From: Brevibacterium oceani
GTDB taxonomy: Bacteria > Actinomycetota > Actinomycetes > Actinomycetales > Brevibacteriaceae
Length of the DNA: 64,000 nucleotides
Assembly: GCF_013623835.1 (NCBI RefSeq)
Contig: NZ_JABKDE010000008.1
Location: 124,001 to 188,000, forward strand
Direction: 5' to 3'
The translations under genes and the position numbers were made by a program. Numbering within the stretch: position 1 is the first letter of the stretch; each line of letters opens with the position of its first letter. This document shows, piece after piece, positions 36,977 through 48,355 of this stretch. Below the pieces are notes generated by a model. The model was not told the DNA's origin. It was given only the letters and a program-made list of their open reading frames with translations, and did not search any database.

Positions 36977-37807
36977 TCAGCGCTCGGACTCAAACCGTTC
37001 GATGGCGGCCAGATCCTCTTTGCTCAGGTCGGTGAGTCGGGCGAGCAGATCGGGCCTGACCTCGGCAGTGCGTTCGAGACGTCGGTCACGTCGCCAGCGG
37101 GCGATCGCGGCGTGGTTGCCGCTGAGCAGGATCTCCGGGACCTCGCGTCCACGCCATTCGGCCGGTTTCGTATAGATCGGGTATTCGAGCAGGCCGTCTT
37201 CGTGGCTCTCCTCGGTCAGGGACTCGGGGTTGCCGATGATGCCGGGGATGAGGCGGCTGACGGCTTCGATCATCACCATCGAGGCCACCTCGCCGCCGTT
37301 GAGGACGTAGTCGCCGATGCTCATGGGCAGCAGTTCGAAGTGCTCGCCGGCCCAGTCGATGACACGCTGATCGATGCCTTCGTACCGGCCGCACGCGAAG
37401 ACGAGGTGCTTGCGGGAGGCGAGGTCCTCGGCGATGCGCTGATCGAACACGGCACCTGCGGGGCTGGGCACGATGAGCGTCGGCTTCTCGCCGGACCCGC
37501 CGGCAAGGACGTGTTCGAGGGCCAACGCCCACGGCTCTGCCTTCATCACCATGCCCGCTCCCCCTCCATAGGGTGAGTCGTCGACGGTGTTGTGCCGGTC
37601 GAAGGTGAAGTCGCGCAGATCGTGGACGGCAAGACCCAGCTGCCCGCGGTCGACGGCCTTGCCGATCAGGGAGAGCTGCAGGCCGGCGAGGTATTCGGGG
37701 AAGATCGATACGACGTCGATCGACATCCGGGGATCGGCCGCCTCGGCGCGGGTGTCCGTCACAGGCGCGGCAGCGTCGCCACCGGTCACGGGTGGGTTCT
37801 CGCTCAT
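36977..37807 (-). CDS. trmD: tRNA (guanine-N1-)-methyltransferase TrmD
   Basis: Methylates G37 of tRNAs reading CUN, CCN and CGG codons. SPOUT knot features: [14 protein letters not shown] start, [16 protein letters not shown], the [13 protein letters not shown] motif and the C-terminal [14 protein letters not shown] basic helix. At 276 aa it has a 27-residue Ala/Pro-rich extension before [13 protein letters not shown] 37807 is kept because it overlaps the rimM stop (ATGA). Confidence 0.96.
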   Translation of the reverse strand: MSENPPVTGGDAAAPVTDTRAEAADPRMSIDVVSIFPEYLAGLQLSLIGKAVDRGQLGLAVHDLRDFTFDRHNTVDDSPYGGGAGMVMKAEPWALALEHVLAGGSGEKPTLIVPSPAGAVFDQRIAEDLASRKHLVFACGRYEGIDQRVIDWAGEHFELLPMSIGDYVLNGGEVASMVMIEAVSRLIPGIIGNPESLTEESHEDGLLEYPIYTKPAEWRGREVPEILLSGNHAAIARWRRDRRLERTAEVRPDLLARLTDLSKEDLAAIERFESER

Positions 37808-38304
37808 TCGGCGTCGAGGAGGCCGGCGGGCGGGGTGACGTCGATGCGTCCGGTCTCGATGTCGACCTCGGGGACGATTGCGGTGACGAACGGGATGAGC
37901 ACGACGTGCCCGGCGGTGTGCTTCATGTGCAGGAGGTCCTGGGCGGTGCCGTTGGTGACGTCGACGATCTCTCCGACGAGGGCGTCGTTCTCATACACCT
38001 TCAGCCCGATGAGGTCATCGAGGTACCAGGCGTCGGTGTCCTCGTCGTCATCATCCTGGTCGGCGAGGATGAGTGTGTTGCGGATCTCCTCGGCGCGGCT
38101 GCGGTCGGGGACCTCGTCGAAGGCCAGGAGCAGGCGGTCGCGGTGCCACCTCGCCGACTTCAGTGTCAGCGGCCCGATGTCGGGGTCGGTGGCGTAGGTC
38201 GACCCGGGAGTCAGTCGCTCCTCGGGCCGGTCGGTGCGCACCTCGACGGTGAACTCGCCCTTGATCCCATGCGGCTTGCCCAGCCGGGCGATGACCGTGT
38301 CCAT
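37804..38304 (-). CDS. rimM: Ribosome maturation factor RimM
   Basis: Assists 16S maturation near S19. The 166 aa show the N-terminal RimM domain ([24 protein letters not shown]) and the PRC-barrel domain ([23 protein letters not shown]). An acidic DDDDED patch precedes the PRC domain. ATG 38304 has GAGGAG upstream; the longer frame to 38397 crosses a hairpin. Coupled to trmD. Confidence 0.95.
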   Translation of the reverse strand: MDTVIARLGKPHGIKGEFTVEVRTDRPEERLTPGSTYATDPDIGPLTLKSARWHRDRLLLAFDEVPDRSRAEEIRNTLILADQDDDDEDTDAWYLDDLIGLKVYENDALVGEIVDVTNGTAQDLLHMKHTAGHVVLIPFVTAIVPEVDIETGRIDVTPPAGLLDAE

Positions 38305-38375
38305 GCTGCTCCTCGAGGGTCGGGGTTGTCGGTCAGGCACCAGTGTAATCGGCGTCCCGAGTGTGAATGCACGTA

Positions 38376-38407
38376 AGGGGATGCAGCGCTTTCGCACTGC
38401 ATCCCCT
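38376..38407. terminator. Stem-loop between khpA and rimM
   Basis: AGGGGATGCAG and CTGCATCCCCT form perfect arms around a ten-base loop CGCTTTCGCA. No long T tract follows on the minus strand, so it may attenuate rather than end the rpsP-khpA transcript before rimM. Confidence 0.55.
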
Positions 38408-38422
38408 CACGCAGAAAAGGTG

Positions 38423-38653
38423 TTACGCCTCGATGAGGTCCACTCGCACCGACTCACGGCCGGCCAGTGAGTTCATCACGGTGCGCAGGGCCTTGGCGGT
38501 CCTGCCTGCACGGCCGATGACCCGACCGAGGTCTTCGGGGTGAACCCGGACCTCGAGAGTCGTGCCACGCTGCGATGAACGCGAGCGTACGGAGACATCA
38601 TCGGGATGATCGACGATGCCGCGGACCAGATGCTCGAGCGAATCAGGCAACAT
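38423..38653 (-). CDS. khpA: KH-domain RNA-binding protein KhpA
   Basis: A 76-aa single KH-domain protein with the GxxG loop in GRVIGRAGRTAKALRTV. KhpA, with KhpB/Jag, binds RNA and influences cell elongation and division in other bacteria. It begins 1 bp after the rpsP stop region, so it is coupled to rpsP. Confidence 0.92.
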   Translation of the reverse strand: MLPDSLEHLVRGIVDHPDDVSVRSRSSQRGTTLEVRVHPEDLGRVIGRAGRTAKALRTVMNSLAGRESVRVDLIEA

Positions 38654-38654
38654 C

Positions 38655-39104
38655 TCAGGCTTCAGCGCTTTCTTCAGCGGCCTCGGGGGCCGCTTCCTCG
38701 GCCGGAGCCTCGGCAGCGTCGTCAGCAGCGGCGTCCGCAGACTTGCCGCCCTTCTGAGTGATGGCTTCCTTGATCACCGAATCGGCGTTGGGAGCCACGT
38801 AGGCTTCCTTCTCCGGCTGCGGCTTGACGGTGTTGACCGCTTCGCCCTCGCCGGTGAACTTCTGCCAGTCACCGGTGAGCTTGAGCAGGGCCTTGACCTG
38901 GTCGCTCGGCTGAGCACCGACACCGAGCCAGTACTGGGCGCGCTCGGAATCGATCTCGATGACCGAGGGCTCACGGGTCGGGTGGTAGATGCCGATCTGC
39001 TCGATGGCCTTACCGTCACGACGGGTGCGCGAGTCAGCGACAACGACGCGGTAGTGGGGTGCACGGATCTTGCCCATGCGGGTCAGACGAATTTTGACTG
39101 CCAC
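38655..39104 (-). CDS. rpsP: 30S ribosomal protein S16 with C-terminal extension
   Basis: Assembly-important small-subunit protein. Residues 1-80 are S16 ([49 protein letters not shown]). Residues 85-149 are an extension ending in a tract of Ala/Glu/Asp. The GTG at 39104 is chosen because AGGAGAC lies upstream and the family starts with VAVKIRL; the frame runs open upstream to 39239. Confidence 0.95.
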   Translation of the reverse strand: MAVKIRLTRMGKIRAPHYRVVVADSRTRRDGKAIEQIGIYHPTREPSVIEIDSERAQYWLGVGAQPSDQVKALLKLTGDWQKFTGEGEAVNTVKPQPEKEAYVAPNADSVIKEAITQKGGKSADAAADDAAEAPAEEAAPEAAEESAEA

Positions 39105-39261
39105 TTTAGTGGTGTCTCCTTTTGTGTTCTGTGTGCACAGCTGATCCAGGAGAGTCGTGGGGTTGACCTGCCGGAAGCTGCGGCTCGGACTATCACTTCG
39201 GCGCGGATGAGAGGGCCCGGACCGAGAGCAAAAGTACAAGAGTCAATTGTGCCAGAAGGCT

Positions 39262-40872
39262 CTACTTCTTGCCACCTGGGAAGATTCCGCCGAATCCCTT
39301 GGGCAGGTTCGCCGGATCGAATTCCTCGTCCTTGCCCAGATCGACGCCGCCGAAGGCCGAACCGACCGGGTCCTTGGTCTTGCCCGACTTCTTGTCGGCC
39401 AGAGCCTGCGCCTCCTGCGCGCGCTTGGCGGGGTTGCCCGATTGGCCGCCCTTGCGGCCCTTCTTCTTCCCCACCGCCTTCTTCTTACGATTTCCGGCGC
39501 CACCGGGCATTCCGCCCATTCCGGGCATCTGCGGCATGCCGCCGCCACCGGGCATGCCGGGCATTCCGCCGCCGCGGGTCATCTGTCGCATCATCTTCTG
39601 CGCCTGGGTGAAGCGCTCCATGAGCTGGTTGACCGCGGTGACCGTGGTTCCGGCACCCTTGGCGATGCGGGCGCGGCGGGAGCCGTTGAGGATCTTCGGG
39701 TTCGTCCGCTCGTGCGGTGTCATCGATCTCACAATCGCTTCGACGCGATCGACCTCACGCTCGTCGAAGTTCTCCAGCTGATCCTTGTACTGGCTCATGC
39801 CGGGCATCATGCCCAGCATCTTCTTCATCGAGCCCATCTTCTTCAGGCCCGCCATCTGCGTGAGGAAGTCGTTGAGGTCGAAGTCCTCGCCGGCTTCGAC
39901 CTTCTTCTTGAGCTTCTCGGTCTGCTTCTCGTCGAAGTTCTTCTCGGCCTGCTCGATGAGGGTGAGGATGTCACCCATGTCGAGGATCCGGTCGGCCATG
40001 CGGTCGGGGTGGAATTGTTCGAAGTCCTGCATCGATTCGCCGGTCGAGGCGAACATGATCGGCTTGCCGGTCACCTCGGCGACCGACAGGGCTGCACCGC
40101 CGCGGGAGTCGCCGTCGAGCTTCGAGAGCACAACACCGGTGAAGTCGACGCCTTCGAGGAATGCCTCGGCGGTCTTCACCGCGTCCTGGCCGATCATCGC
40201 ATCGATGACGAAGAGGACCTCGTCGGGGTTGACCGCCGAGCGGATGTCGGCGGCCTGCTGCATGAGTTCTTCGTCGATGCCGAGGCGACCGGCGGTGTCG
40301 ACGATGACGACGTCGTGGAGTTTGGACTTCGCGACCTCGATCGAGTCGGTGGCGACCTGGATCGGATCGCCCACGCCGTTGCCCGGCTCCGGGGCGTAGA
40401 CGACCGCGCCGGCACGCTCGCCGACGATCTGGAGCTGGTTGACGGCGTTGGGTCGCTGCAGGTCGGCGGCGACGAGCATCGGCCGGTGGCCCTCGGACTT
40501 CAGCCAGTGCGCGAGCTTCCCAGCCAGGGTCGTCTTACCGGCACCCTGGAGGCCGGCGAGCATGATGACCGTCGGGGGTCGCTTGGCGAAGGTCAGCCGG
40601 CGGGTCTGTCCGCCGAGGATGGCGACGAGTTCGTCATTGACGATCTTGACGACCTGCTGGCCCGGATTGAGTGCGCCCGAGACCTCCTCGGACAGCGCCC
40701 GCTCGCGGATCCGCCCGGTGAAGGCTCGCACCACAGGCAGAGCGACGTCGGCGTCGAGCAGTGCGCGCCGGATCTCGCGGATGGTGGCATCGACGTCGGC
40801 TTCGGACAGTCGGCCCTTCCCGCGCAGATTCTTGAAAGTCGCGGTGAGCCTGTCGGACAGAGAATTAAACAC
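39262..40872 (-). CDS. ffh: Signal recognition particle protein Ffh
   Basis: SRP54 GTPase that binds signal sequences and the 4.5S RNA. 536 aa: N domain, G domain with GLQGAGKT (about 105-112), DTAGR and TKLDGDSRGG, then the Met-rich M domain (KKMGSMKKMLGMMPGM) and a long Gly/Met/Pro and Lys-rich tail. Start is GTG at 40872. With ftsY it completes the targeting pathway; amtB separates them. Confidence 0.97.
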   Translation of the reverse strand: MFNSLSDRLTATFKNLRGKGRLSEADVDATIREIRRALLDADVALPVVRAFTGRIRERALSEEVSGALNPGQQVVKIVNDELVAILGGQTRRLTFAKRPPTVIMLAGLQGAGKTTLAGKLAHWLKSEGHRPMLVAADLQRPNAVNQLQIVGERAGAVVYAPEPGNGVGDPIQVATDSIEVAKSKLHDVVIVDTAGRLGIDEELMQQAADIRSAVNPDEVLFVIDAMIGQDAVKTAEAFLEGVDFTGVVLSKLDGDSRGGAALSVAEVTGKPIMFASTGESMQDFEQFHPDRMADRILDMGDILTLIEQAEKNFDEKQTEKLKKKVEAGEDFDLNDFLTQMAGLKKMGSMKKMLGMMPGMSQYKDQLENFDEREVDRVEAIVRSMTPHERTNPKILNGSRRARIAKGAGTTVTAVNQLMERFTQAQKMMRQMTRGGGMPGMPGGGGMPQMPGMGGMPGGAGNRKKKAVGKKKGRKGGQSGNPAKRAQEAQALADKKSGKTKDPVGSAFGGVDLGKDEEFDPANLPKGFGGIFPGGKK

Positions 40873-41180
40873 GAACGAGCCTTCTTCACGATGATTTGGT
40901 CGACTCTCTAGACTAGCAACTCACCCGTGCCGGGCTGAAACCAAGAGTGCTGGCAATGCCCCGTGAACCCTCGCCGAGGTGGCGCTGACCTTCCCGTATT
41001 CGTCAACTGCCGAACGCCGAGGCGGCACGAATGCTTCCCATGCACGCGGAACGGCCGATCGCCTCGGCGGGGTGGTCTGCTTCCACCCTGCCGAGGCGAT
41101 CAATGAGCACGACGTCGCACTCTCCCCCGTTCACGCGGCCGGCGAGACCCACCGGCCGCCTGGACGGGCGTCTGTTGGGG
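40873..41180. other. Gene-free gap with clustered GCCGAGG motifs
   Basis: A 308-bp intergenic stretch between ffh and amtB with no gene. It carries GCCGAGGTGG at 40973-40982, GCCGAGGCGG at 41016-41025, a reverse-type variant near 41060 and a near-match (GCCGAGGCGA) near 41090. Nothing else recognisable apart from the ffh promoter expected here. Confidence 0.65.
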
Positions 41181-42401
<1,221 letters not shown>

Positions 42402-42509
42402 GTCGTCTCTTTCGTGTCTCGGCCGGTTCCGAATCGAACCGGGCAGACACAGTCTCCATGACGCATGTCACAGTGGTGAGTCGCAAATGTTTCCGGAATG
42501 TGACGAGCC

Positions 42510-42541
42510 TGGTCTCACCCTGCGAATACGCGAGTGAGACC
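42510..42541. terminator. Stem-loop after ftsY
   Basis: GGTCTCAC pairs with GTGAGACC across a loop of about 15 bases, flanked by TG/CA that extend the stem by one or two pairs. It follows the ftsY stop on the minus strand; no T tract. Confidence 0.5.
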
Positions 42542-42612
42542 AGACTCGAAGAAGGCGCGGGATCAGTCGCGCGACGGTGCCGTCAGGACTGCTGAGCGTT
42601 CAATCGAGGCCC

Positions 42613-43755
42613 TCAGTCGAGTAGAGCGTCGACGAATCCTTCGGCGGTGAAAGGAGCGAGGTCGTCCGCGCCCTCCCCCAGTCCGATGAGCTTGACGGGC
42701 ACGCCCAGCTCACGCTGGACCGCGACGACGATTCCGCCCTTCGCGGTGCCGTCGAGCTTCGTCAGCACGATGCCGGTGATGTCGACCGCCTCGGCGAAGA
42801 CCTTCGCCTGCTGCATGCCGTTCTGACCGGTGGTGGCATCGAGGACGAGGAGGACCTCGTCGATGTCATGGCCCTCTCCCAACGGGCGGGTGGCCACACG
42901 CTTGACCTTGCCGAGTTCGTCCATGAGTCCGCGCTTGTTCTGCAGTCGGCCGGCGGTGTCGACGAGGACGACATCGGCGCCGTCCTGCTGTCCCTTCTCC
43001 ACGGCCGAGTAGGCCACCGAGGCGGGATCGGCGCCTTCTTCCTTCCGCACGGTCTCGACGCCGACGCGCTCGCCCCAGGTCGCCAGCTGTTCGGCTGCGG
43101 CGGCGCGGAAGGTGTCCGCGGCACCGAGCAGCACGGTCTTGTCCTCGGCGACGAGCACACGGGCGATCTTGCCCACCGTCGTCGTCTTGCCGGCGCCGTT
43201 GACGCCGACGACGAGGATGACCGCCGGATCACCGCCTGTGGCCTGGTTCGCCAGGGACCGGTCCATGGTGGGGTCGACGAGGGTGATGAGCTCCTCACGG
43301 AGCAGCCCGCGCACCTCTTCGGGGTCGCGGGCGCCGAGGACCTTGACGCGTTCGCGCAGTCGGTCGACGAGTTCGGTGGTCGGTTCGACTCCGACGTCGG
43401 CGAGGATGAGGGTGTCCTCGATCTCCTCCCACGTCGATTCATCGAGGTTGTCCCGCGACAGGAGGTTGAGCAGCCCGCGTCCGAGCCCGGTGTTCGACTT
43501 CGCGAGCCTCTCACGCAGGCGCACCAGCCGACCGGCCGGCTCCGTGGGGACCTCGGAACCGCGGGCTTCGGCCTTCTCCTTCTCGACCGCCTCGGCGATC
43601 TCATCGGCACTGAGCTCGCCGGTGACATCGGCATCGATGGTGCGCTCGTCGCGCAGCCCTTTCCTCTTTCCGCTGACGCGCAGGCTGATGCCCAGCGCGA
43701 CGACGAGAATGAAGACGATGGCCAAAACGATGAGCAAGATGATCGGCTGATCCAT
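42613..43755 (-). CDS. ftsY: SRP receptor FtsY
   Basis: Membrane receptor for SRP. 380 aa with an N-terminal transmembrane helix (about 5-25) as in actinobacteria, an acidic stretch, then the NG domain: GVNGAGKTTT (about 183), DTAGRLQNKRG, TKLDGTAKGG. The start ATG 43755 has AAGGAGG upstream. Confidence 0.96.
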   Translation of the reverse strand: MDQPIILLIVLAIVFILVVALGISLRVSGKRKGLRDERTIDADVTGELSADEIAEAVEKEKAEARGSEVPTEPAGRLVRLRERLAKSNTGLGRGLLNLLSRDNLDESTWEEIEDTLILADVGVEPTTELVDRLRERVKVLGARDPEEVRGLLREELITLVDPTMDRSLANQATGGDPAVILVVGVNGAGKTTTVGKIARVLVAEDKTVLLGAADTFRAAAAEQLATWGERVGVETVRKEEGADPASVAYSAVEKGQQDGADVVLVDTAGRLQNKRGLMDELGKVKRVATRPLGEGHDIDEVLLVLDATTGQNGMQQAKVFAEAVDITGIVLTKLDGTAKGGIVVAVQRELGVPVKLIGLGEGADDLAPFTAEGFVDALLD

Positions 43756-43928
43756 TGTTCTTCCGTCCTCCTTTGAGCACCCGCGGGTCTGCCCACGGCA
43801 CTCGAGTTCCCGGTTCTCACCGGGCTGGTGTCATCTGTCGGTTCGCACCGGGTCCGCACGCCCGAATCGGTCGGCGCAGCTCCCGTCGCGATCGGCCTCG
43901 GTCGTGCGGGGCCGCTGTCGTCTGTGTG

Positions 43929-44330
43929 TCAGGAGCCCCGGCTGCCGAAGAGCAGGCCGGCGGTGGTCCTCCACCCGGTTCCCGACTCGGGGATCTTCCA
44001 ATGGCGTGTGCGCGGCCGCACGGTGATGAGTGAGGGGGCGGCATGACGTCTGGGCTGCGGCCTGAGCACATACGAATGGTCACGGATCGCGGTCACGGCG
44101 GCCTGTTCGCGGGTCGCTAAGTGCGAGGTTCCGTCGTCGTGGCCGAAGAATTCGTGGACTTCGTCGTCGTAGCCGGTCCATTCCGCGGGCAGGCGGAACC
44201 GCTGCACATCCGAGGAGTAGCGCAGGCGGCCTTCGGCACGCAGGCCGGGCAGGGCGACGAGAAGGACGACGAAGAGTGCCAGAGCGAACGAGATCGCGAG
44301 TCCGACGATGACGACCAGTACTGCATTCAT
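43929..44330 (-). CDS. Hypothetical single-pass membrane protein
   Basis: A 133-aa protein with one N-terminal transmembrane helix (about 3-30) and a hydrophilic rest containing WTGYDDEVHEFFGHDDGTSHL. I do not recognise a family. Lies between smc and ftsY on the same strand and may be transcribed with them. Confidence 0.55.
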   Translation of the reverse strand: MNAVLVVIVGLAISFALALFVVLLVALPGLRAEGRLRYSSDVQRFRLPAEWTGYDDEVHEFFGHDDGTSHLATREQAAVTAIRDHSYVLRPQPRRHAAPSLITVRPRTRHWKIPESGTGWRTTAGLLFGSRGS

Positions 44331-44549
44331 GCCCTCGAGCCACCTCGCAGATCAGCAGCCTCGGCCATGGACGTCTCGCTCCTCACGTTCTTCGAATACC
44401 TGTCTTCCGAGCCAAGTCTATAGTCCCAGAACACGACAATTGTGTTCCGCCCCCGCATGGCACTTGGAGAATTCCCTGAGATCCTCCTGGGCATCACCGA
44501 CAAACCGGCCTGTGGCCACGGCGGACCATGCGATCGTCGGGAATCGGAC

Positions 44550-47500
44550 TCAGGGGATGCGCTGCGATATGACTTTCGACACCCCGTCGCCGTGCATCGT
44601 CACGCCGTAGAGCGCATCGGCGATCTCCATCGTCCGCTTCTGGTGGGTGATGACGATGAGCTGCGAGGAGTCCTGCAGCTCTTCGAACACGGTGAGCAGG
44701 CGCGAGAGGTTGAGATCGTCGAGGGCGGCTTCGACTTCGTCCATGACGTAGAACGGGCTCGGCCTGGCCTTGAAGATCGCCACCAGCATGGCCACGGCCA
44801 CCAGCGAGCGTTCCCCGCCCGAGAGCAGCGACAGCCGTTTGACCTTCTTGCCCGCGGGTCGCGCGTGGACGTCGACACCGGTGGTGAGCATGTCGTCGGG
44901 ATCGGTCAGGCTCAGCGCCCCTTCGCCGCCGGGGAAGAGCCGGGAGAAGATGTCCTCGAACTCGCGGGCCGTGTCTGCATAGGCTTCCGCGAAGACGCGT
45001 TCGACATGCTTGTCGACCTCCTCGACGAGCTGCATGAGGTCCTTGCGCGAGGCCTCGATGTCGGCGATCTGCTTCTCGAGGAACTGATGCCGCTCCTTCA
45101 GGGCCTCGTACTCCTCGAGCGCAAGCGGATTGACCGTGCCGATGCGCTTGAGCGAGGCCGCCGCCTGCTTCTGCCGCTTCTCGACCTCGGGGCGCACGTA
45201 CGGCCGATCCTCCACGCCCTCCTCGAAGGAGGGCACGGACAGGTGCGGTCCGAATTCGTCGATGAGCCGCTCGATGCCGAGCCCCGTCTCCTCCTCCGAC
45301 CGATGCGCGATCTCCTCGAGCTTCAGCCGGTACCGCTCCTTGGCCAGCTCCGCCTCGGCGGCGGCGTCCTTGAGCTTCTGCAGCTCGGTCCTCGTCTGAC
45401 CCAATTCCTCGCCGAGGCGGCTCTTCTCCTCGCGCAGACCGCCGCGTTCGTCGACGAGGAGCTGGATGGCCTCACCGAGTTCGGCGACTGTGTCCGTCGC
45501 GAGCGTGACCGCGTCGGCCGCAGTCTCGGCGATGAGCAGCGTCTGGGCGGCCGCTCGCTTCTTCTTCGCGATCGTGCGCTGCGTCTGCTCCCGTGCTGCC
45601 TCTTCGGCCTTGGCCGCCCGCAGCAGGGACTCGACCCGGTCGCTCAAGAACCGCGCCCGGTCGGTCGCGGACTTGTGGCTGATGCGTGCTTCGACGAGGT
45701 CCTCCGAGGACTGTGAGACCTCGGCGCTGAGTTCGTCCCGCCGGGTGGTGTCGACGACTTCGTCGACCTCGGCGGCGCCGGCGAGCGCAGCCTGCGCGGC
45801 TTCGGCTTCGCTGCGGGCTGCGTCGAGGCGGGATTTGAGCTCCGCCGCGTTCTCCTCAGCTCGCTGCAGGCGCGTGCGGGCGACGCCGATCTCGCCGGTG
45901 ATGCGCGAGACCTCTTCGGCGGCGGCCATGATCTTCGCATCCGAGGAGTGCAGTGCGTCCAATGCCGCAGCCGAGTCGTGACGGGCGGTGGCCAGGCGCG
46001 GTTCGAGCTCGGCGAGTTCGGCGTCGATGCTCACGGCGCGTTCTTCGAGTGCGGTGATCGTCGCCTGCGTGTCCTCGAGGGCGGTCTGGGAGGCCAGGCG
46101 GGTGCCCGAGGCGGTACGGGCGCGGCTGATGCGGGTGGCAGAGAGCACCTCCCCGTGCGCAGTGACGGCGGTGAGATCGGGGCGGGCGGTCGTCAGGGCG
46201 ACCCCGGTGCGGGCATCGGGGACGCAGACCACGGCGTGCAGGGACTCATCGAGCAGCGTCTGCAGTTCGGGGACGTCGCTGCTGACGAGATCGCGCAGCC
46301 AGGTCAGCGCTCCCGCCTCGGCATCGGCTCCGGGCAGGCTCGCGAGGTCGGGAAGCGCGGCAGGGCTGTCGCCGCCCTTGCCGCCTGTCGAGCGTGCGCC
46401 GCCTGTCGAGCGTGCGGCGACGGCATTCGCCCCGGAGGGCACGGTCAGGGACACGTTCGTGTCCTCGCCGAGGTGGTCGAGCACGGCCAGCGCGACCTCA
46501 GGATTGTCGACGATGACACCGGAGACGGTGGTCGACAGGGCCGCTGCCGCGGCCATCTCGTAGCCGGTGGTCACGCTCAGACGTTCGGTCACGGCCGTGC
46601 CGACTCCGGGCAGGTCGGCATTGACGATCTCTTCGAGGTCGGCCTCGAGCGCCGTGCCCAGGGCGAGGGCTTCCGCGCGGGCCTTGGCCGAGGACAGTTC
46701 GGACGCCGTCTGCGCCTGTCTCTCCTGCAGCTGTGTGCGTTCGGCTTCGAGCTGCTCGAGGGTCTCCTGAGCAGATTCGTAGGCGGAGTCGAGTTCGGTT
46801 TCGCCGGCTTCGACGTCTTCGACTCCGGTCTCGGCGGCCTCGAGTTCGGTGCTGCGGGCGGTGATGCGCTCGGTGACGGTCTCGATCTCGGCCTGGTTGG
46901 ACTCGATGCGGGTCGTGAGGTCCGTGATGCGCTCTTCGGCCTGGGTCAGCTTGGACACGAGCGCCGATCGGTTCTTCACCGCCTCGGTGATGGCGATCTG
47001 TGCGGCCTTGACCTCGTCCTCGGCACTGCGCAGGGCTCCGGTCAGCTCTTCCTTCCGCTGCTGGTTGGCATTCAGGGCGGTCGTCGTCTCGGTCACTGCC
47101 GCCTCGGCGTCGGTGAGCTCGGAGCGGAAGCGTTCGGCTTGGGCACGCAGCTCATCGGGTGACTTCGATTCGCGGCGGCCGAGGCTAGTGACCTCCGAGA
47201 GCAGGTGCGAGCGTTTGTCCTCGGCTCGTTGGGTCAGCCCCTGGGCGCGGACGATCTGGGTCTGGGTCCGCGATTCCGCGGTCCGCTGAGCTTCGAGCTC
47301 GGCGTCGAGACCGGAGAGACGGGTCTCGATCTCGCTCAGCCGCGCCTCGGTGCGCATCCGCCGGTGGTCGAGGTCGGAGATGCGATCACTGTGGTCCTCC
47401 CCCTCGGTCGACGAGGCGAGCGAGGACTGCATCCGCACGGCGTCGTCGGCGAGCAGACGAGCGGTGGCGTCGCGCAGGGTGGCCTGGACGGTGGCGGCCT

Positions 47501-48140
47501 TCGCCGCGGCTTCGGCCTGGCGGCCCAAGGGTCCGAGCTGCCGGTTGAGTTCGCTGCGCAGGTCGGTGAGTCGGTCGAGGTTCGTCTGCAGGCCGGTGAG
47601 CTTGCGCACCGCTTTGTCCTTGCGCCGACGGTGCTTGAGGACGCCAGCGGCCTCTTCGATGAAGCTGCGACGTTCGAGCGGGTCGGCATGGAGGATCGCG
47701 TCGAGGCGGCCCTGACCGACGATGACGTGCATCTCCTTGCCCAGGCCGGAGTCATTGAGCAGCTCCTGGATGTCGAGCAGGCGGGCGGGAGCGCCGTTGA
47801 CCGCGTATTCGGAACCGCCCGTGCGGAACAGGGTCCGCGAGATGGTGACCTCGGTGTAGTCGACGGGAATGGCTCCGTCGCTGTTGTCGATGGTCAGGGT
47901 CACCTCGGCGCGGCCCAGGGCCTGCCTTTTCGAGGTTCCGGCGAAGATCACGTCGTCCATCTTCCCGCCGCGCAGGTTCTTCGCGCCCTGCTCCCCCATC
48001 ACCCAGGACAGGGCGTCGACGACATTGGACTTGCCCGAACCGTTGGGACCGACGACGCAGGTGATCCCCGGCTCGAACTTGAGAGTCGTGGCCGAGGCGA
48101 AGGACTTGAATCCACGCAGGGTCAGGCTTTTGAGATGCAT
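44550..48140 (-). CDS. smc: Chromosome segregation protein SMC
   Basis: Condensin ATPase. 1196 aa: Walker A GPNGSGKS (31-38), two long coiled coils (about 165-490 and 680-1020), a hinge (about 500-670), the signature LSGGERSLVAVAML and Walker B FYVMDEVEAALDD. In the hinge an Ala/Ser/Gly-rich insert contains an 18-bp tandem duplication. Start ATG 48140 matches family start HLKSLTLRGFKSFA; ATG 48155 with GAGACGG upstream is an alternative adding five residues. Confidence 0.96.
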   Translation of the reverse strand: MHLKSLTLRGFKSFASATTLKFEPGITCVVGPNGSGKSNVVDALSWVMGEQGAKNLRGGKMDDVIFAGTSKRQALGRAEVTLTIDNSDGAIPVDYTEVTISRTLFRTGGSEYAVNGAPARLLDIQELLNDSGLGKEMHVIVGQGRLDAILHADPLERRSFIEEAAGVLKHRRRKDKAVRKLTGLQTNLDRLTDLRSELNRQLGPLGRQAEAAAKAATVQATLRDATARLLADDAVRMQSSLASSTEGEDHSDRISDLDHRRMRTEARLSEIETRLSGLDAELEAQRTAESRTQTQIVRAQGLTQRAEDKRSHLLSEVTSLGRRESKSPDELRAQAERFRSELTDAEAAVTETTTALNANQQRKEELTGALRSAEDEVKAAQIAITEAVKNRSALVSKLTQAEERITDLTTRIESNQAEIETVTERITARSTELEAAETGVEDVEAGETELDSAYESAQETLEQLEAERTQLQERQAQTASELSSAKARAEALALGTALEADLEEIVNADLPGVGTAVTERLSVTTGYEMAAAAALSTTVSGVIVDNPEVALAVLDHLGEDTNVSLTVPSGANAVAARSTGGARSTGGKGGDSPAALPDLASLPGADAEAGALTWLRDLVSSDVPELQTLLDESLHAVVCVPDARTGVALTTARPDLTAVTAHGEVLSATRISRARTASGTRLASQTALEDTQATITALEERAVSIDAELAELEPRLATARHDSAAALDALHSSDAKIMAAAEEVSRITGEIGVARTRLQRAEENAAELKSRLDAARSEAEAAQAALAGAAEVDEVVDTTRRDELSAEVSQSSEDLVEARISHKSATDRARFLSDRVESLLRAAKAEEAAREQTQRTIAKKKRAAAQTLLIAETAADAVTLATDTVAELGEAIQLLVDERGGLREEKSRLGEELGQTRTELQKLKDAAAEAELAKERYRLKLEEIAHRSEEETGLGIERLIDEFGPHLSVPSFEEGVEDRPYVRPEVEKRQKQAAASLKRIGTVNPLALEEYEALKERHQFLEKQIADIEASRKDLMQLVEEVDKHVERVFAEAYADTAREFEDIFSRLFPGGEGALSLTDPDDMLTTGVDVHARPAGKKVKRLSLLSGGERSLVAVAMLVAIFKARPSPFYVMDEVEAALDDLNLSRLLTVFEELQDSSQLIVITHQKRTMEIADALYGVTMHGDGVSKVISQRIP
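46380..46415. repeat. 18-bp tandem duplication inside the SMC hinge
   Basis: GCCGCCTGTCGAGCGTGC occurs twice in tandem (46380-46397 and 46398-46415). In protein it encodes a repeated ARSTGG. Length is a multiple of three, so the frame is kept. Confidence 0.9.
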
Positions 48141-48276
48141 CGTGGAACCCAGCATATCCGTCTCGCCCGCGTGAGACGGGCTCACGGGCGGTCGGAATGC
48201 CGCAATCGCCGCAGAATTCTGCGAACTCCCTGAAATTTTGGTAGGCTCGCTCTTCGTGCGTGGGAAACCACGCTGT

Positions 48277-48349
48277 TCCTCCGTAGCTCAGTTGGCAGAG
48301 CATTCGACTGTTAATCGAAGGGTCGCTGGTTCGAGCCCAGCCGGGGGAG
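48277..48349 (+). tRNA. tRNA-Asn (anticodon GTT)
   Basis: A 73-base cloverleaf without encoded CCA. The acceptor arm TCCTCCG pairs with CGGGGGA, one G-T pair; the D arm contains GCTCAGTTGGCAGAGC; the anticodon GTT lies at 48310-48312 in the loop CTGTTAA; the T arm is GCTGG-TTCGAGC-CCAGC. A 28-bp palindrome follows seven bases later. It lies between divergent smc and the BCCT gene. Confidence 0.97.
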
Positions 48350-48355
48350 CTGGAA

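Noticed and set aside
44442..48233. Series of long plus-strand frames antisense to smc
   Set aside because: Leu/Gly/Arg-rich mirror of the SMC coiled coil; SMC itself is unambiguous.
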